A stretch of 64,000 nt of DNA from Methyloversatilis sp. (GCF_030696805.1 NZ_JAUYRO010000041.1:62001-126000), one strand, 5' to 3'; positions 25,468 to 35,074 are shown, numbered from the stretch's first letter. The notes: generated from the sequence alone by a model not told the origin. Program-made: numbers and translations.

Positions 25468-26184
25468 TCAATGCTGCCGCATCTTCGCCCGTAAGCGTGC
25501 AATCGACTGGCTGTGCAGCTGGCACACGCGCGATTCGGTGATGCCCAGCACGGCGGCGATTTCCTTGAGGTTCATGTCCTGCTCGTAGTACATGCTCATG
25601 ATGTACTGCTCGCGCTCGGGCAGGTGCTTGATGGCCTCGGTCAGCGCGCTGCGGATGCGCTGGTTGCGCAGCAGCTGCAGCGGGTCGGAGTCGCCGTCGA
25701 CCATGTGGCGGTCGAGGAAGGTGTCATCGCCTTCGCCGCTGCCGGTCATGTCTTCCAGGTACACCAGCTGCGTGCCCTTGACCTTGTAGAGCAGGGCCTG
25801 GTATTCGGCCAGTTCCATGCCCAGCTCGGCGGCGATCTCGGATTCGCTGGCCGAGCGGCCCAGCTTGTGCTCCAGACGGGTGAGGGCGACCTCAATCTCT
25901 TTCTGGCTCTTGCGCGAGCCGCGGCTCATCCAGTCGTTCTCGCGCAGCTCGTCGATCATGGCGCCGCGGATGCGCTGGGTGGCAAAGGTTTCGAACTGCA
26001 CGCCCTGGCTGGCCTCGAAACGGGTGAGCGCCTCCGACAGGCCGATGAGGCCGACCTGGATCAGGTCGTCGACCTGGATGCTGGGGGGCAGCTTGGCCAT
26101 CATGTGGTGGGCCAGTCGGCGCACCAGCGGCGAGTACTGCCGGATCAGGGCGTCGCGGTCGAGCTGACCTTTGGCGGTGTACAT
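25468..26184 (-). CDS. fliA: RNA polymerase sigma-28 factor FliA
   Basis: 238 residues. Regions 2 to 4 are clear: RQYSPLVRRLAHHMMAKLP, VQFETFATQRIRGAMIDELRENDW, and the C-terminal LPEREQYIMSMYYEQDMNLKEIAAVLGITESRVCQLHSQSIARL. It directs late flagellar transcription; sites matching its consensus lie before flgM, a flagellin gene, fliD and fliS in this window. Its first base overlaps the stop of the flhG-like gene. Confidence 0.98.
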   Translation of the reverse strand: MYTAKGQLDRDALIRQYSPLVRRLAHHMMAKLPPSIQVDDLIQVGLIGLSEALTRFEASQGVQFETFATQRIRGAMIDELRENDWMSRGSRKSQKEIEVALTRLEHKLGRSASESEIAAELGMELAEYQALLYKVKGTQLVYLEDMTGSGEGDDTFLDRHMVDGDSDPLQLLRNQRIRSALTEAIKHLPEREQYIMSMYYEQDMNLKEIAAVLGITESRVCQLHSQSIARLRAKMRQH

Positions 26185-26969
26185 CAGAGGCTCCTCGCGG
26201 CGCGCGGGGTGCGGCCGGCTGCCGGGGGGGGCGTCCAGCGCGGTGGCTGCAGCGCGTGTTCCAGGGTGCGCAGCGCCAGGCGCTGGACCTCCCCGGCTTG
26301 CTCGGGGCAGACGGTCAGGGCCGGCACCTCGCAGGCAAGGAAATCCCGGGCGCAGTCCTGCAGGTTCCTGCTGATGCTGTGCCCCGAGACGCGGGTAGCT
26401 AAATTGGCGTTGTCCATCACAGCCACGATGGTAGGCCTAAGTTTGCCCAGGTTCAACAACTGCTTGAGGGCGTGGTAAGCCGTCAGCAGCGCGGCGTCGC
26501 TGGTGGAGACCGGCAGCAGCGGCGACAGGCCGCTGCCCTGCAGGCAGCGCGCCAGCTCGTGCGCCGGGGCGTAGAGCAGGATCAGTTCGTAGCCGTGGAA
26601 GAGTTCGGCCAGCTGGCGCGCACGGTCGGCGCTGGCGGCGGCCGGCGGGCTGGACTGGGGCGTGCCCAGGGCGGTCAGGCCCAGCGCGGCCGGCACGATG
26701 GCCCAGTCGTCCGGGCCCTGGCCCAGGTGGCTCAGTTCATCGCTGTCGAGCAGCAATTGCTGCAGGCCGGGCTGGTCTTCGGTTTCGCGCACGTGCGCGT
26801 CCAGCACGGCCACCGGGTAACCCAGGGCCGTCCAGCTGGCGCACAGTTGCCAGAGCAGGGGCAGTTCGCTGCGGCGGTCGCCGTGGCTGGCCAGGGCGAC
26901 GATGCGCGGCAGGTTCTCGGCCGCCAGGGCGCCCAGGCCGGCGGCCTGGTGGATCCCGGTGTCAAGCAT
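26184..26969 (-). CDS. flhG: FlhG-like protein, diverged MinD-family ATPase without Walker A
   Basis: 261 residues between flhF and fliA, the position of flhG/fleN. The P-loop (KGGVGKT in active MinD/FlhG) is replaced by ASHGDRRSELPL, so ATP binding in the usual manner is doubtful. Features of the fold remain (PVAVLDAHV, YELILLYAPAHE, PTIVAVMDNAN). FlhG normally limits flagellar number with FlhF. Its 5' end overlaps flhF by 8 nt. Assignment rests on position and weak similarity. Confidence 0.7.
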   Translation of the reverse strand: MLDTGIHQAAGLGALAAENLPRIVALASHGDRRSELPLLWQLCASWTALGYPVAVLDAHVRETEDQPGLQQLLLDSDELSHLGQGPDDWAIVPAALGLTALGTPQSSPPAAASADRARQLAELFHGYELILLYAPAHELARCLQGSGLSPLLPVSTSDAALLTAYHALKQLLNLGKLRPTIVAVMDNANLATRVSGHSISRNLQDCARDFLACEVPALTVCPEQAGEVQRLALRTLEHALQPPRWTPPPAAGRTPRAARSL

Positions 26970-28446
26970 GCAGACGTCCTTGTGCCATGGTGCTACCCGG
27001 CGCTGCGGGGTGGGCGAAGTACAGGCCCAGGTCGCTCATCTGCGGGTCGTGGGCGGACTTGCCGGCCGAGCGCATGGACTGGCGCACCAGCTGCGCGGCG
27101 TCGGCCCGCTCCCAGTCTTCGGGCACGCGCTGGCCAGTGCTCACGCCGCGCAGCACCAGGTGGTGGCGGATGAGGGTGTCCAGCGCGGGGCCGAGCTTGA
27201 CGGCTTCGTCGGTCTTGGTCAGCACGGTCTGCTGCACGCCGCCGGCGCGGAAGGAGGCCACGGCCTCGTCCTGCGTGTCGCCGTGGCTGGCCGCGTTGAG
27301 CACCAGCAGACGTTTGATCTGCGGCAGCTCCAGCATGTCCAGCATGTCACGCTTGCGCGGGTCGCGCGGGGCCACGCCGGTGGTGTCGATCAGCACCAGC
27401 TTCTTGTTGCCCAGCAGGTTGAGCAGGTCCTGCAGCGCGGCGCGGTCGTGCGCCATGTGCGCCACCACGCCCAGCATGCGGCCGTAGGCGCGCAGCTGTT
27501 CGTGCGCGCCGATGCGGTAGCTGTCCAGGGTGATCAGGCCCACGCTGGCCGCACCGTGGGTGCGTGCGCAGGCGGCCGCCAGCTTGGCCGCGGTGGTGGT
27601 CTTGCCCACACCGGTGGCGCCCACCAGGGCGTAGACACCGCCCTCGTCGTGCAGGGCGCGTTCGCCGGCGTCGGTCTTGAGGTTGCGTTCCAGCACGTCC
27701 ATCATCCAGCGCATGGCTTCGGTGGGGGCGGCATCGTCGGGCAGTTTTTCGAGCACGGCACGCGCCAGGCCGGGCGAGTAGCCGGCGCGGATCAGCTTGA
27801 GCGTGAGGTTGGCGCGGATCGGGTTCTGTTTGGCCTGGCCCAGCCAGGCCATGGTGCTGAAGCGCTCCTCGATCAGCTCCTTCATGGCATGCAGTTCGTT
27901 GACCAGGCCTTGCTGCGCGGCAGCGGCAGCGGCGGGCGCAGCGGCCGGTGCGGAGGCCCTGGGTGCAGGCAGCGGGGCCGGCGCGGCGGCGGCCTTGCGC
28001 GCCGGGGCCGCGGTTTCGCTGTCGGCCGGAATGATTTCGTAGACGGAGCGCGCCGGGGCGGCGGCGGGTGCGGCCTTGCCCTGCTGGGCCTCATGGCGGC
28101 GTTGCAGCATGCGTTCGCGCACATAGTCCTGGAAGGACAGGGTGCTCATGGCCAGCTGGGCGGCGTCATCCTCGACCGGGGTCTGGGCGTCGGCGCGTGG
28201 GGTTGCCACGGGCGTAGCGGCCGGTCTGGCGCGGGCTGGCACAGCGGCAGCCGCCGGTGTGGCGGCGGTCGTGGCGGTGGGGACGGTCTGGTCCAGCGCC
28301 GCCAGCGCGTCTTCGGTGGTGGCTACCACTTCAACGCCTTGCGGGGTCTGGCGGTTGGAGAGGATCAGCGTGCCTTCACCAAAGGCCATGCGGGCCTTGG
28401 CCAGGGCTTCGCGGGTGGTGGCAGCGTAAAAGCGTTGGATGTTCAT
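26962..28446 (-). CDS. flhF: Flagellar biosynthesis GTPase FlhF
   Basis: 494 residues. N-terminal B domain (MNIQRFYAATTREALAKARMAFGEGTLILSNRQTPQGVEVVA), a long Ala/Pro-rich low-complexity linker, and a C-terminal SRP-type NG domain with GATGVGKTTTAAKLA, DSYRIGAHEQL, IDTTGVAPRD and LTKTDEA. A membrane-associated GTPase that selects the flagellar pole. It overlaps flhA by 4 nt. Confidence 0.97.
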   Translation of the reverse strand: MNIQRFYAATTREALAKARMAFGEGTLILSNRQTPQGVEVVATTEDALAALDQTVPTATTAATPAAAAVPARARPAATPVATPRADAQTPVEDDAAQLAMSTLSFQDYVRERMLQRRHEAQQGKAAPAAAPARSVYEIIPADSETAAPARKAAAAPAPLPAPRASAPAAAPAAAAAAQQGLVNELHAMKELIEERFSTMAWLGQAKQNPIRANLTLKLIRAGYSPGLARAVLEKLPDDAAPTEAMRWMMDVLERNLKTDAGERALHDEGGVYALVGATGVGKTTTAAKLAAACARTHGAASVGLITLDSYRIGAHEQLRAYGRMLGVVAHMAHDRAALQDLLNLLGNKKLVLIDTTGVAPRDPRKRDMLDMLELPQIKRLLVLNAASHGDTQDEAVASFRAGGVQQTVLTKTDEAVKLGPALDTLIRHHLVLRGVSTGQRVPEDWERADAAQLVRQSMRSAGKSAHDPQMSDLGLYFAHPAAPGSTMAQGRLHA

Positions 28447-30527
28447 GTCAGGGCACCTCGAAGGATCGGGCCGATGCGGATGGAATGGGTTTCAGGAATC
28501 TCGCTGTGCGCCAGCACCTGCATGCGCGGCGCGGTGCGGCGCACCAGGCGGGACATGGCATTGCGGATGGTGTCGGGCACCAGCAGGCAGGCCGGCACGC
28601 CGGTTTCTTCCTGCTTCATGGCCACGGTGGCGGCGTTGCGCGTGAGCATGTCCGCCACGCCGGGGTCCAGCGCGGGGCCGCCGGCATGGCCCAGGGCCTG
28701 CACCAGCAGGCGCTCCAGCGGCGGATCGATGGCGATGACGTTGAGTTCCTTGGCGGGGCCGTAGATCTGTTGCACGATGGCCGGCGAAAGCGCCACGCGC
28801 ACGCGCTTGGCCAGTTCGGCGGGGTCGGTGGTGCTGGTGGCGTGCTCGGCGATGGTTTCGATGATGGTGCGGATGTCGCGGATGTGCACCGACTCCTCCA
28901 GCAGCAGCTGCAGGACTTTCTGGAACACGGCAATCGAGATCATCTTGGGGACCACTTCTTCGATCAGTTTCGGCGCCAGCCGGGCCACGTGTTCCACCAG
29001 TTGCTGGGTCTCGGTGCGGCTGAGCAGTTTGGCGGCGTGGACCTGCATCAAGTGTGACAAATGGGTGGCCATGACGGTCTCGGAATCAACGACCGTAAAG
29101 CCGGCCATTTGCGCCGCTTCCTTCTGGCGTTCGTCGATCCAGTGTGCGGGCAGGCCGAAGGCCGGGTCGGTGGTGGCGGTGCCGATCAGCGGGGTGGTGA
29201 TGCCGCCCGGGTTGATGGCCAGGTACATGCCGGGGAAGGCCTCGCCGTCGCCGACCACCACACCGCGCAGGCTGATGCGGTAGCCGCTGGGCTTGAGCTC
29301 CAGGTTGTCGCGCACGTGCACGGGCGGGGGCAGGAAGCCCACTTCCTGCGCGAACTTGCGGCGCACGCCCTTGATGCGCGTGAGCAGGTCGCCCTGGCGG
29401 TTCTTGTCCACCAGCGTGATGAGGCGGTAGCCCAGTTCCAGGCCGAGCTGGTCCACGGGCTGCAGGTCGTCCCAGCTGGCTTCGCCATCGCTCGCAGGCG
29501 CCGCGGCGGCGGCAGCGACCTCCTCGGCAGGCTCGGGCTTGTTGGCGATCACCCAGGCAGCGTAGGCCATCAGCGCGGCGATGGAGAGGAACACGATGTT
29601 GGGCATGCCGGGGATCAGGCCCAGTACGCCCAGGATGCCGGCGGTGATGCCCAGCGCGCGCGGCGAGACGAACATCTGCGAGGCGATCTGGCGGCCCAGG
29701 TCCTGGTCCTTGCCCACGCGCGAGACCACCATGGCCGCCGAGACCGAGACCAGCAGACCGGGGATCTGCGCGACCAGCGCGTCGCCCACAGCCAGCAGGA
29801 TGTAGCTGTCGGCGGCCTGGCCGGCGGAGAGGTTGTGCTGCAGCATGCCGATGGCAAAGCCGCCGATGATGTTGATGAAGAGGATCAGGATGCCGGCGAT
29901 GGCGTCGCCGCGCACGAACTTGGAGGCACCGTCCATGGAGCCGAAGAAGTCGGCTTCTTCGCTGACTTCAGCGCGGCGGCGCTTGGCTTCCTTCTCGTCG
30001 ATCATGCCGGCAGAGAGGTCGGCGTCCACGGCCATCTGCTTGCCGGGCATGGCGTCCAGGGCGAAGCGCGCCGACACTTCGGCAATACGCTCGGCGCCCT
30101 TGGTGACCACCATGAAGTTGATCACCACCAGGATGGCAAAGACGATCAGACCGACGGCGAAGTTGCCACCGATCAGGAAGTGGCCGAAGGCCTCGATCAC
30201 CGCGCCGGCTGCGCCCGGGCCAGTGTGGCCTTCCATCAGTACCACACGGGTGGAGGCGACGTTGAGCGACAGACGCATCAGGGTGGTCAGCAGCAGCACG
30301 GCCGGGAAGGACGCGAAATCCAGCGGGCGCAGCATGTAGGCGGCCACCATCATCACCATCAGTGCCACGGCGATGTTGATGGTGAACAGGATGTCGAGCA
30401 TCCAGGCCGGCAAGGGCAGCACCATCATGGCGAGGATGGCGACGACCAGCAGCGGCGCGGCGGCGCCCGAGAGCATGGCGGCGTGGCGGCCGAAACGGCC
30501 TTGCAGGGTCTGGAAGAGCAGGTTCAT
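28443..30527 (-). CDS. flhA: Flagellar export apparatus protein FlhA
   Basis: 694 residues. N-terminal eight-helix membrane part with the FHIPEP-family block (DAMPGKQMAVDADLSAGMIDEKEAKRRRAEV), then a cytoplasmic docking domain binding chaperone-substrate complexes. Key export-gate subunit that uses the proton motive force. It overlaps flhB by 4 nt and flhF by 4 nt. Confidence 0.98.
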   Translation of the reverse strand: MNLLFQTLQGRFGRHAAMLSGAAAPLLVVAILAMMVLPLPAWMLDILFTINIAVALMVMMVAAYMLRPLDFASFPAVLLLTTLMRLSLNVASTRVVLMEGHTGPGAAGAVIEAFGHFLIGGNFAVGLIVFAILVVINFMVVTKGAERIAEVSARFALDAMPGKQMAVDADLSAGMIDEKEAKRRRAEVSEEADFFGSMDGASKFVRGDAIAGILILFINIIGGFAIGMLQHNLSAGQAADSYILLAVGDALVAQIPGLLVSVSAAMVVSRVGKDQDLGRQIASQMFVSPRALGITAGILGVLGLIPGMPNIVFLSIAALMAYAAWVIANKPEPAEEVAAAAAAPASDGEASWDDLQPVDQLGLELGYRLITLVDKNRQGDLLTRIKGVRRKFAQEVGFLPPPVHVRDNLELKPSGYRISLRGVVVGDGEAFPGMYLAINPGGITTPLIGTATTDPAFGLPAHWIDERQKEAAQMAGFTVVDSETVMATHLSHLMQVHAAKLLSRTETQQLVEHVARLAPKLIEEVVPKMISIAVFQKVLQLLLEESVHIRDIRTIIETIAEHATSTTDPAELAKRVRVALSPAIVQQIYGPAKELNVIAIDPPLERLLVQALGHAGGPALDPGVADMLTRNAATVAMKQEETGVPACLLVPDTIRNAMSRLVRRTAPRMQVLAHSEIPETHSIRIGPILRGALT

Positions 30528-31696
30528 GCGGCGCTCGGTTTCGGTTGGGCCGGGTTCGGCGTCTTGGGCTGCAGGGGATCAAGTCCGGGGGGGACGGGCG
30601 GCTGGGGCGGCTCGCCCGGCATCGGGCCTTCGCCGCGCATCGCGGCGCGCAGGCGGTAGATGTAGGCCAGCACCTGGGCCACCGCGGTGTACAGGCTGGA
30701 GGGGATGTCCTGGTCCAGCTCGGCGTGCGCGTAAAGCGCACGCGCCAGCCCCGGCGACTGCAGCACCGGCACCTCGTGCGCCTTGGCGATGTCGCGGATC
30801 TTCATCGCCAGCAGGTCGGCACCCTTGGAGACCACGCGCGGCGCGCTCATGGTCTTCTCGTCGTATCGAATGGCCACGGCGTAGTGCGTGGGGTTCATGA
30901 GGATGAAGTCAGCCTTGGGCACGGCCTTGATGCTGCCGCGCTGGGCGATCTCGCGCGCCTTGTTGAGCCGGTGGCCCTTCATCTGCGGATTGCCCTCGGA
31001 CTCCTTGTGCTCGTCGCGCATTTCCTTGAGCGACATCTTGAGCTCGGACTTGTGCAGGAAATTCTGCAGCGGCAGATCCACCATCGCCACCAGCAGGATG
31101 ACCGTGAGCAGCAGGCCGGTGCCGGTGAGCAGCCAATCGAACATGCTGGCCAGCGCGCCCACGGAAGGCTGCATGATCAGGGCTGCGACCGAGGGCAGGG
31201 TGGAGTGGATGAAGGCCGCCGCCAGCGCCAGGACGAAGACCATGATGAAGGTGGTCTTGGCGACCTCGGCCAGCTTCTTCTTGGAAACCAGACCCTTGAG
31301 GCCGGCCAGGGGGCTCAGGCGCGTGAGGTCCGGCATGATGGGCTTGAGGCTGAGCACCCAGCCACCCGAGGCCAGGGTGCTGAGCACGGCGACCGTGGTC
31401 ACGATGAGCGCGAAGACGACGCAGCCGAGCAGGCCGGTGAGCGCCATGACCTGCAGGCGATCGAGCATGCTGTCCGGCTGCTGGACCACCGCCGCGTCGA
31501 AGGTGAGCTGACGGCCCAGCGCCAGCTTGAGTTCGCCGTACATGTAGGGGGCCAGGAACAGCAGGGTGATGGCGCCGCCGCCGAGCACGGCGAGGTGACC
31601 GATGTCTTGTGAACGCCCGACCTGGCCGTCTTCACGCGCGCGCTGCAGCTTGCGCGGCGAGGCGGGTAAATTGCGGTCCTGACTGCTGGAATCCAT
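30524..31696 (-). CDS. flhB: Flagellar export switch protein FlhB
   Basis: 390 residues. Four membrane helices in the first ~215 residues, then the cytoplasmic domain with the autocleavage site NPTH at 268-271. Cleavage switches export from rod/hook to filament substrates, together with FliK. The Pro-rich tail (EPPQPPVPPGLDPLQPKTPNP) is longer than in enterics. Confidence 0.98.
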   Translation of the reverse strand: MDSSSQDRNLPASPRKLQRAREDGQVGRSQDIGHLAVLGGGAITLLFLAPYMYGELKLALGRQLTFDAAVVQQPDSMLDRLQVMALTGLLGCVVFALIVTTVAVLSTLASGGWVLSLKPIMPDLTRLSPLAGLKGLVSKKKLAEVAKTTFIMVFVLALAAAFIHSTLPSVAALIMQPSVGALASMFDWLLTGTGLLLTVILLVAMVDLPLQNFLHKSELKMSLKEMRDEHKESEGNPQMKGHRLNKAREIAQRGSIKAVPKADFILMNPTHYAVAIRYDEKTMSAPRVVSKGADLLAMKIRDIAKAHEVPVLQSPGLARALYAHAELDQDIPSSLYTAVAQVLAYIYRLRAAMRGEGPMPGEPPQPPVPPGLDPLQPKTPNPAQPKPSAA

Positions 31697-31747
31697 GGTG
31701 GCGCGAAGCTGAAGTTCACGCCATTGTCGTCAAGGGGTGCCGCAACT

Positions 31748-31770
31748 AAAGGCCGAAAAGACCGGCCTTT
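31748..31770 (-). terminator. Hairpin between cheZ and flhB, possible terminator
   Basis: AAAGGCCG and CGGCCTTT arms around a 7-nt loop. Read on the minus strand there is no long T run, so termination may be partial. Confidence 0.45.
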
Positions 31771-31802
31771 CCACCCTTGATCTTGAGGGGGCTTTTAACG
31801 CC

Positions 31803-31965
31803 AGGGCACCCGCGGAACTGGCTTTGCCAGGCCGCTGGGTGCGCCCCCCTCCCGCCGAAGGCGAGAAAGGGGCTGAGGGCTGCGGCTCCAAGCCTGCCTG
31901 CGCAGGCTTGGACAGCCCGAAGAGCTACGGCCTCTGGCCGTCAGCACCGAGCGGCGTAGCCGCTC
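31803..31965. repeat. Array of GC-rich hairpins (BIME/REP-like) between cheZ and flhB
   Basis: Four perfect or nested palindromes in tandem: a nested stem GCACCC-GCGG...CCGC-GGGTGC with inner TGGC-TTT-GCCA (31805-31843), an 11-bp stem TCCAAGCCTGC/GCAGGCTTGGA (31887-31912), ACGGCC-TCT-GGCCGT (31927-31941) and GAGCGGC-GTA-GCCGCTC (31949-31965). No coding content. Likely a dispersed extragenic element. Confidence 0.7.
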
Positions 31966-31971
31966 AGGGGG

Positions 31972-32643
31972 TTAAAAACCTAAACTGGCCAGCAGGTCGT
32001 CGACCTGGGACTGGCTGGTGACCACCTCACCGGACTTGCCGTCATCCACCACCGGGCCGGACAGCACCACGTTGTCCACCCCGATCGCGGCAACGCCGGA
32101 CGAGGGTGCGCTCACGCGGGACTGCAGCTCGGGTGGGGCGGTCTGGATCAGCAGCTCGACCAGCTGGTCCTCGATGACGGTGGCCAGGTTCACCACGCGG
32201 GCGATCACCTGCCCGGTCAGGTCATGGAAGTCCTGCGCCATCATGATCTCGGTCAGGTGCTGGTCGACCTCGCCATTGGCTTTTTCCAGGTCGGTCAGGA
32301 AATTCATGATGTGGCCCTTGGCCACGGCGGCCACCGGGTCGGCCACCAGCAGGGCAATCATGTGCCGGGTCTGGGCGCCGATGTGATCGTGCTGGGTCTT
32401 GGCCTGGTCGACGCGGTTGAGCACCTTTTCGGCGGCTTCGCCGGTCAGGCGGGCGATGTAGGACAGGCGCGAGCGGGCATCAGGCAGTTCGCCGGCCGTG
32501 CCTTGCAGCTTGTCGGCCAGTCCGAGTTCCTGCAGGGCGTCGTGCAGCTGACGGGTCAGCTGGCCAATCTTGTTGTGGACGTCCGGGGCAGCGTCCGGGG
32601 AAGTGGCATCCCCGGCGTTGTGGGCAGAGGCGCTATGTTCCAT
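31972..32643 (-). CDS. cheZ: CheY-P phosphatase CheZ
   Basis: 223 residues, a long four-helix-bundle protein. The catalytic motif QDFHDLTGQ carries Asp141 and Gln145, equal to the E. coli Asp143/Gln147 pair. The C-terminal peptide VDDLLASLGF is the CheY-binding tail. Removes phosphate from CheY to end tumbling signals. It lies 3 nt after cheY on the same strand. Confidence 0.97.
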   Translation of the reverse strand: MEHSASAHNAGDATSPDAAPDVHNKIGQLTRQLHDALQELGLADKLQGTAGELPDARSRLSYIARLTGEAAEKVLNRVDQAKTQHDHIGAQTRHMIALLVADPVAAVAKGHIMNFLTDLEKANGEVDQHLTEIMMAQDFHDLTGQVIARVVNLATVIEDQLVELLIQTAPPELQSRVSAPSSGVAAIGVDNVVLSGPVVDDGKSGEVVTSQSQVDDLLASLGF

Positions 32644-32646
32644 GGT

Positions 32647-33033
32647 TCAGGCGAGCCCCGCTTTTTTGAGGATGTGGATCACCTTTTCTTCCAGGGTGGC
32701 CTTGGTGAAGGGCTTGACGATGTAGCCGGCCGCACCCTGCTGGGCGGCCAGCACGATGTCTTCCTTGCGGGCTTCGGCCGTCACCATCAGCACCGGGATG
32801 TGCTTGAGCTTTTCGTCCTTCTTGATCTCGGCCAGCAACTGGAAGCCGTTCATGTTCGGCATATTGATGTCGCTGACGACGAAGTCAAAGTTGCTGGCGC
32901 GCAGCTTCTGCAGCGCCACGACGCCGTCCTCGGCTTCGTCGGCATCGGCAAAGCCGCTTTCCTTGAGCAGGTTGCGCACGATGCGCCGCATGGTGGAGAA
33001 GTCGTCGACAACCAGGAATCGGGGGTTGGCCAT
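32647..33033 (-). CDS. cheY: Chemotaxis response regulator CheY
   Basis: 128 residues, a lone receiver domain: acidic pocket Asp10-Asp11, phosphorylated Asp55 in [14 protein letters not shown] and the lysine in IVKPF. The phosphorylated form binds FliM/FliN. It is encoded between motB and cheZ rather than in a cheA operon, so cheA must lie elsewhere. Confidence 0.97.
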   Translation of the reverse strand: MANPRFLVVDDFSTMRRIVRNLLKESGFADADEAEDGVVALQKLRASNFDFVVSDINMPNMNGFQLLAEIKKDEKLKHIPVLMVTAEARKEDIVLAAQQGAAGYIVKPFTKATLEEKVIHILKKAGLA

Positions 33034-33127
33034 GGCCTAGCCTTTCTGTTTTATTGGGGCTGCTGTATCGGCAGATTATCGCAAGTCCGGGCGATGACCA
33101 CATCTTTCGGGTGCTTTGCCACGGGAT

Positions 33128-34099
33128 TCATTGTGCCTGCCTGACGGGCGCTGGCGCAGCGCCCGGGGCAGCCGGCGCTTCGGTGGGCGGGGCCGCGGCC
33201 TCGGGCTCCGCCAGCACCGGCACCCGGCTCGTGCCCAGCAGGCGCTCCTCCGCTTCGCGGGTCAGGACCATGATGCTGATACGCCGGTTCACCGGCGACT
33301 GGGGCTGGTCCGGCTCGAGCAGCACGCTGGAGGCCAGGCCCGTCACGCGGATGAGCTTGTCCTCGGGCATGCCGGCGAGCACCAGTTCGCGGCGCGAGGC
33401 GTTGGCCCGGTCGGCCGAGAGCTCCCAGTTGCTGTAGCCCTGCAGGCCGCCGGTGAAGGCCGTCTGGTCGGTGTGGCCGTCCAGGCTGATGCGGTTCTCC
33501 ACGCCGCCCAGGGCGGTGCCGATCTCGCGCAGGATCTCGCGCATATAAGGCTGAACCATGGCGCTGCCGCTGGTGAACATGGGGCGGCCCTGCTCGTCGA
33601 CAATCTGGATCTGCAAGCCGTCCGGCGTGGTCTCCAGCCGGATCTGGTTGCTGTACTGGGCCAGCTTCTTGTTATTGGAGATCGCGGCGCTGATCTTGGC
33701 GCTCAGGGCGGCCAGGCGTTTGGCATCCTGCTGGGCCGCTTCGGCGCGAGCCAGCTCCTGGGCGCGCCGCTTCTTGAGCGGGTCGGCGCTCTCGCCCTTG
33801 TGCTGTTGGCCGACCTGCTGCGTCAGGTCGGCGCCGCCGCCGGGCAGCACGGTGGGGCTGGCGCCGGCACCGGTGCCGCCCGTCATGGCCACCTTGAGCG
33901 GCGAGGCGAAATAGTCGGACAGGCCCTTGAGGTCGCCCGTGGAGGTCGAGCCCAGCAGCCACATCAGCAGGAAGAAGGCCATCATGGCGGTCACGAAGTC
34001 GGCGTAGGCGATCTTCCAGGCACCGCCATGCACGGCGTGACCGGCCTTCTTGACCTTCTTGACGATGATGGGCTGGAGCTTTTTGGCGTCGGAGGCCAT
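33128..34099 (-). CDS. motB: Flagellar motor stator protein MotB
   Basis: 323 residues. Single N-terminal helix with the proton-binding Asp34 (AYADFVTAMMAFFLLMWLL), plug/linker, and C-terminal OmpA-like peptidoglycan-binding domain (ISLDGHTDQTAF, ELSADRANASRRELV, NRRISIMVL). It anchors the stator. The start codon lies 23 nt after the motA stop. Confidence 0.97.
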   Translation of the reverse strand: MASDAKKLQPIIVKKVKKAGHAVHGGAWKIAYADFVTAMMAFFLLMWLLGSTSTGDLKGLSDYFASPLKVAMTGGTGAGASPTVLPGGGADLTQQVGQQHKGESADPLKKRRAQELARAEAAQQDAKRLAALSAKISAAISNNKKLAQYSNQIRLETTPDGLQIQIVDEQGRPMFTSGSAMVQPYMREILREIGTALGGVENRISLDGHTDQTAFTGGLQGYSNWELSADRANASRRELVLAGMPEDKLIRVTGLASSVLLEPDQPQSPVNRRISIMVLTREAEERLLGTSRVPVLAEPEAAAPPTEAPAAPGAAPAPVRQAQ

Positions 34100-34122
34100 A
34101 TCGGGCGTCTCTCAGGTCCGCG

Positions 34123-34983
34123 TCACTTCTTGCCGCGCACGTGGCTCTCGAGTTCGGTAAAGGTCGGGCGTTCGGTCGAGAACAGCACCTTGCGGCCGAA
34201 CTCGATGGCTGTGGAGGGGTTGTAGCCCTGCATGCTGGCCAGCAGCGTGGACTTGATGCACTCCAGTTCCTTGGAGCCGTCGGCGGCCTTCTGTTCCAGC
34301 AGGCCGCCCAGCGGCTCCACCACGGCATAGGCCAGCAGAATGCCCAGGAAGGTGCCGACCAGGGCCGAGGCGATCATGCCGCCCAGCACAGCCGGCGGCT
34401 GGCCCACCGAACCCATGGTGTTGACCACGCCCAGCACGGCGGCCACGATGCCGAAGGCCGGCAGCGCGCCGGCCAGCCGGGCAATGGCGGCGATGGGGGC
34501 GTGTGTTTCCTGATGGTGGGTCTCGATTTCGTTGTCCATCAGCGACTCGATCTCGTGCGCGTTGAGGTTGCCCGAGACCATCATGCGCAGGTAGTCGGTG
34601 GTGAACTCGACCACGTGGTGGTCGTTGCCCACCACGGGGTACTTCTGGAAGATCGGTGATTCGTGCGGGTTCTCGACGTCCTTCTCGATCGCCATCAGCC
34701 CTTCCTTGCGGGCCTTCTGCAGGATGTCGTAGAGCATGGCCATCAGCTCCATGTAACGCGCTTTGGTGTACTTGGAGCTCTTGAGCGCCTGCGGGATCAT
34801 GGCGATGGTGGCCTTGAGCACCTTGGGCTGGTTGTTCACCACGAAGGCGCCGAGCGCGGCGCCAAAGATGGTGGTGAGCTCGAAGGGCAAGGCCTTGAGA
34901 ATCACATTGATGTTGCCGCCGTGCAGGATGTACACCCCGAAGATGCACACCATGGCGACGACATAACCAATGATAACTAGCAT
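34123..34983 (-). CDS. motA: Flagellar motor stator protein MotA
   Basis: 286 residues with four membrane helices and a large cytoplasmic loop. It begins MLVIIGYVVAMVCIFGVYILHGG and has GIVAAVLGVVNTMGSVGQPP and VGTFLGILLAYAVVEPLGG, the helix 3-4 region. It forms the proton channel with MotB and drives FliG. It lies after the flhDC terminator, so it needs its own promoter; no clear sigma-28 site was found. Confidence 0.97.
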   Translation of the reverse strand: MLVIIGYVVAMVCIFGVYILHGGNINVILKALPFELTTIFGAALGAFVVNNQPKVLKATIAMIPQALKSSKYTKARYMELMAMLYDILQKARKEGLMAIEKDVENPHESPIFQKYPVVGNDHHVVEFTTDYLRMMVSGNLNAHEIESLMDNEIETHHQETHAPIAAIARLAGALPAFGIVAAVLGVVNTMGSVGQPPAVLGGMIASALVGTFLGILLAYAVVEPLGGLLEQKAADGSKELECIKSTLLASMQGYNPSTAIEFGRKVLFSTERPTFTELESHVRGKK

Positions 34984-35074
34984 GTTGTTACAGGGTCAGT
35001 ATGGAGTGGGCGGGTGCGGGTGCTTATGGTCTGTGCCGGACCATTCTAGGGGAAAGGTCGGGTGACGCGCTACG

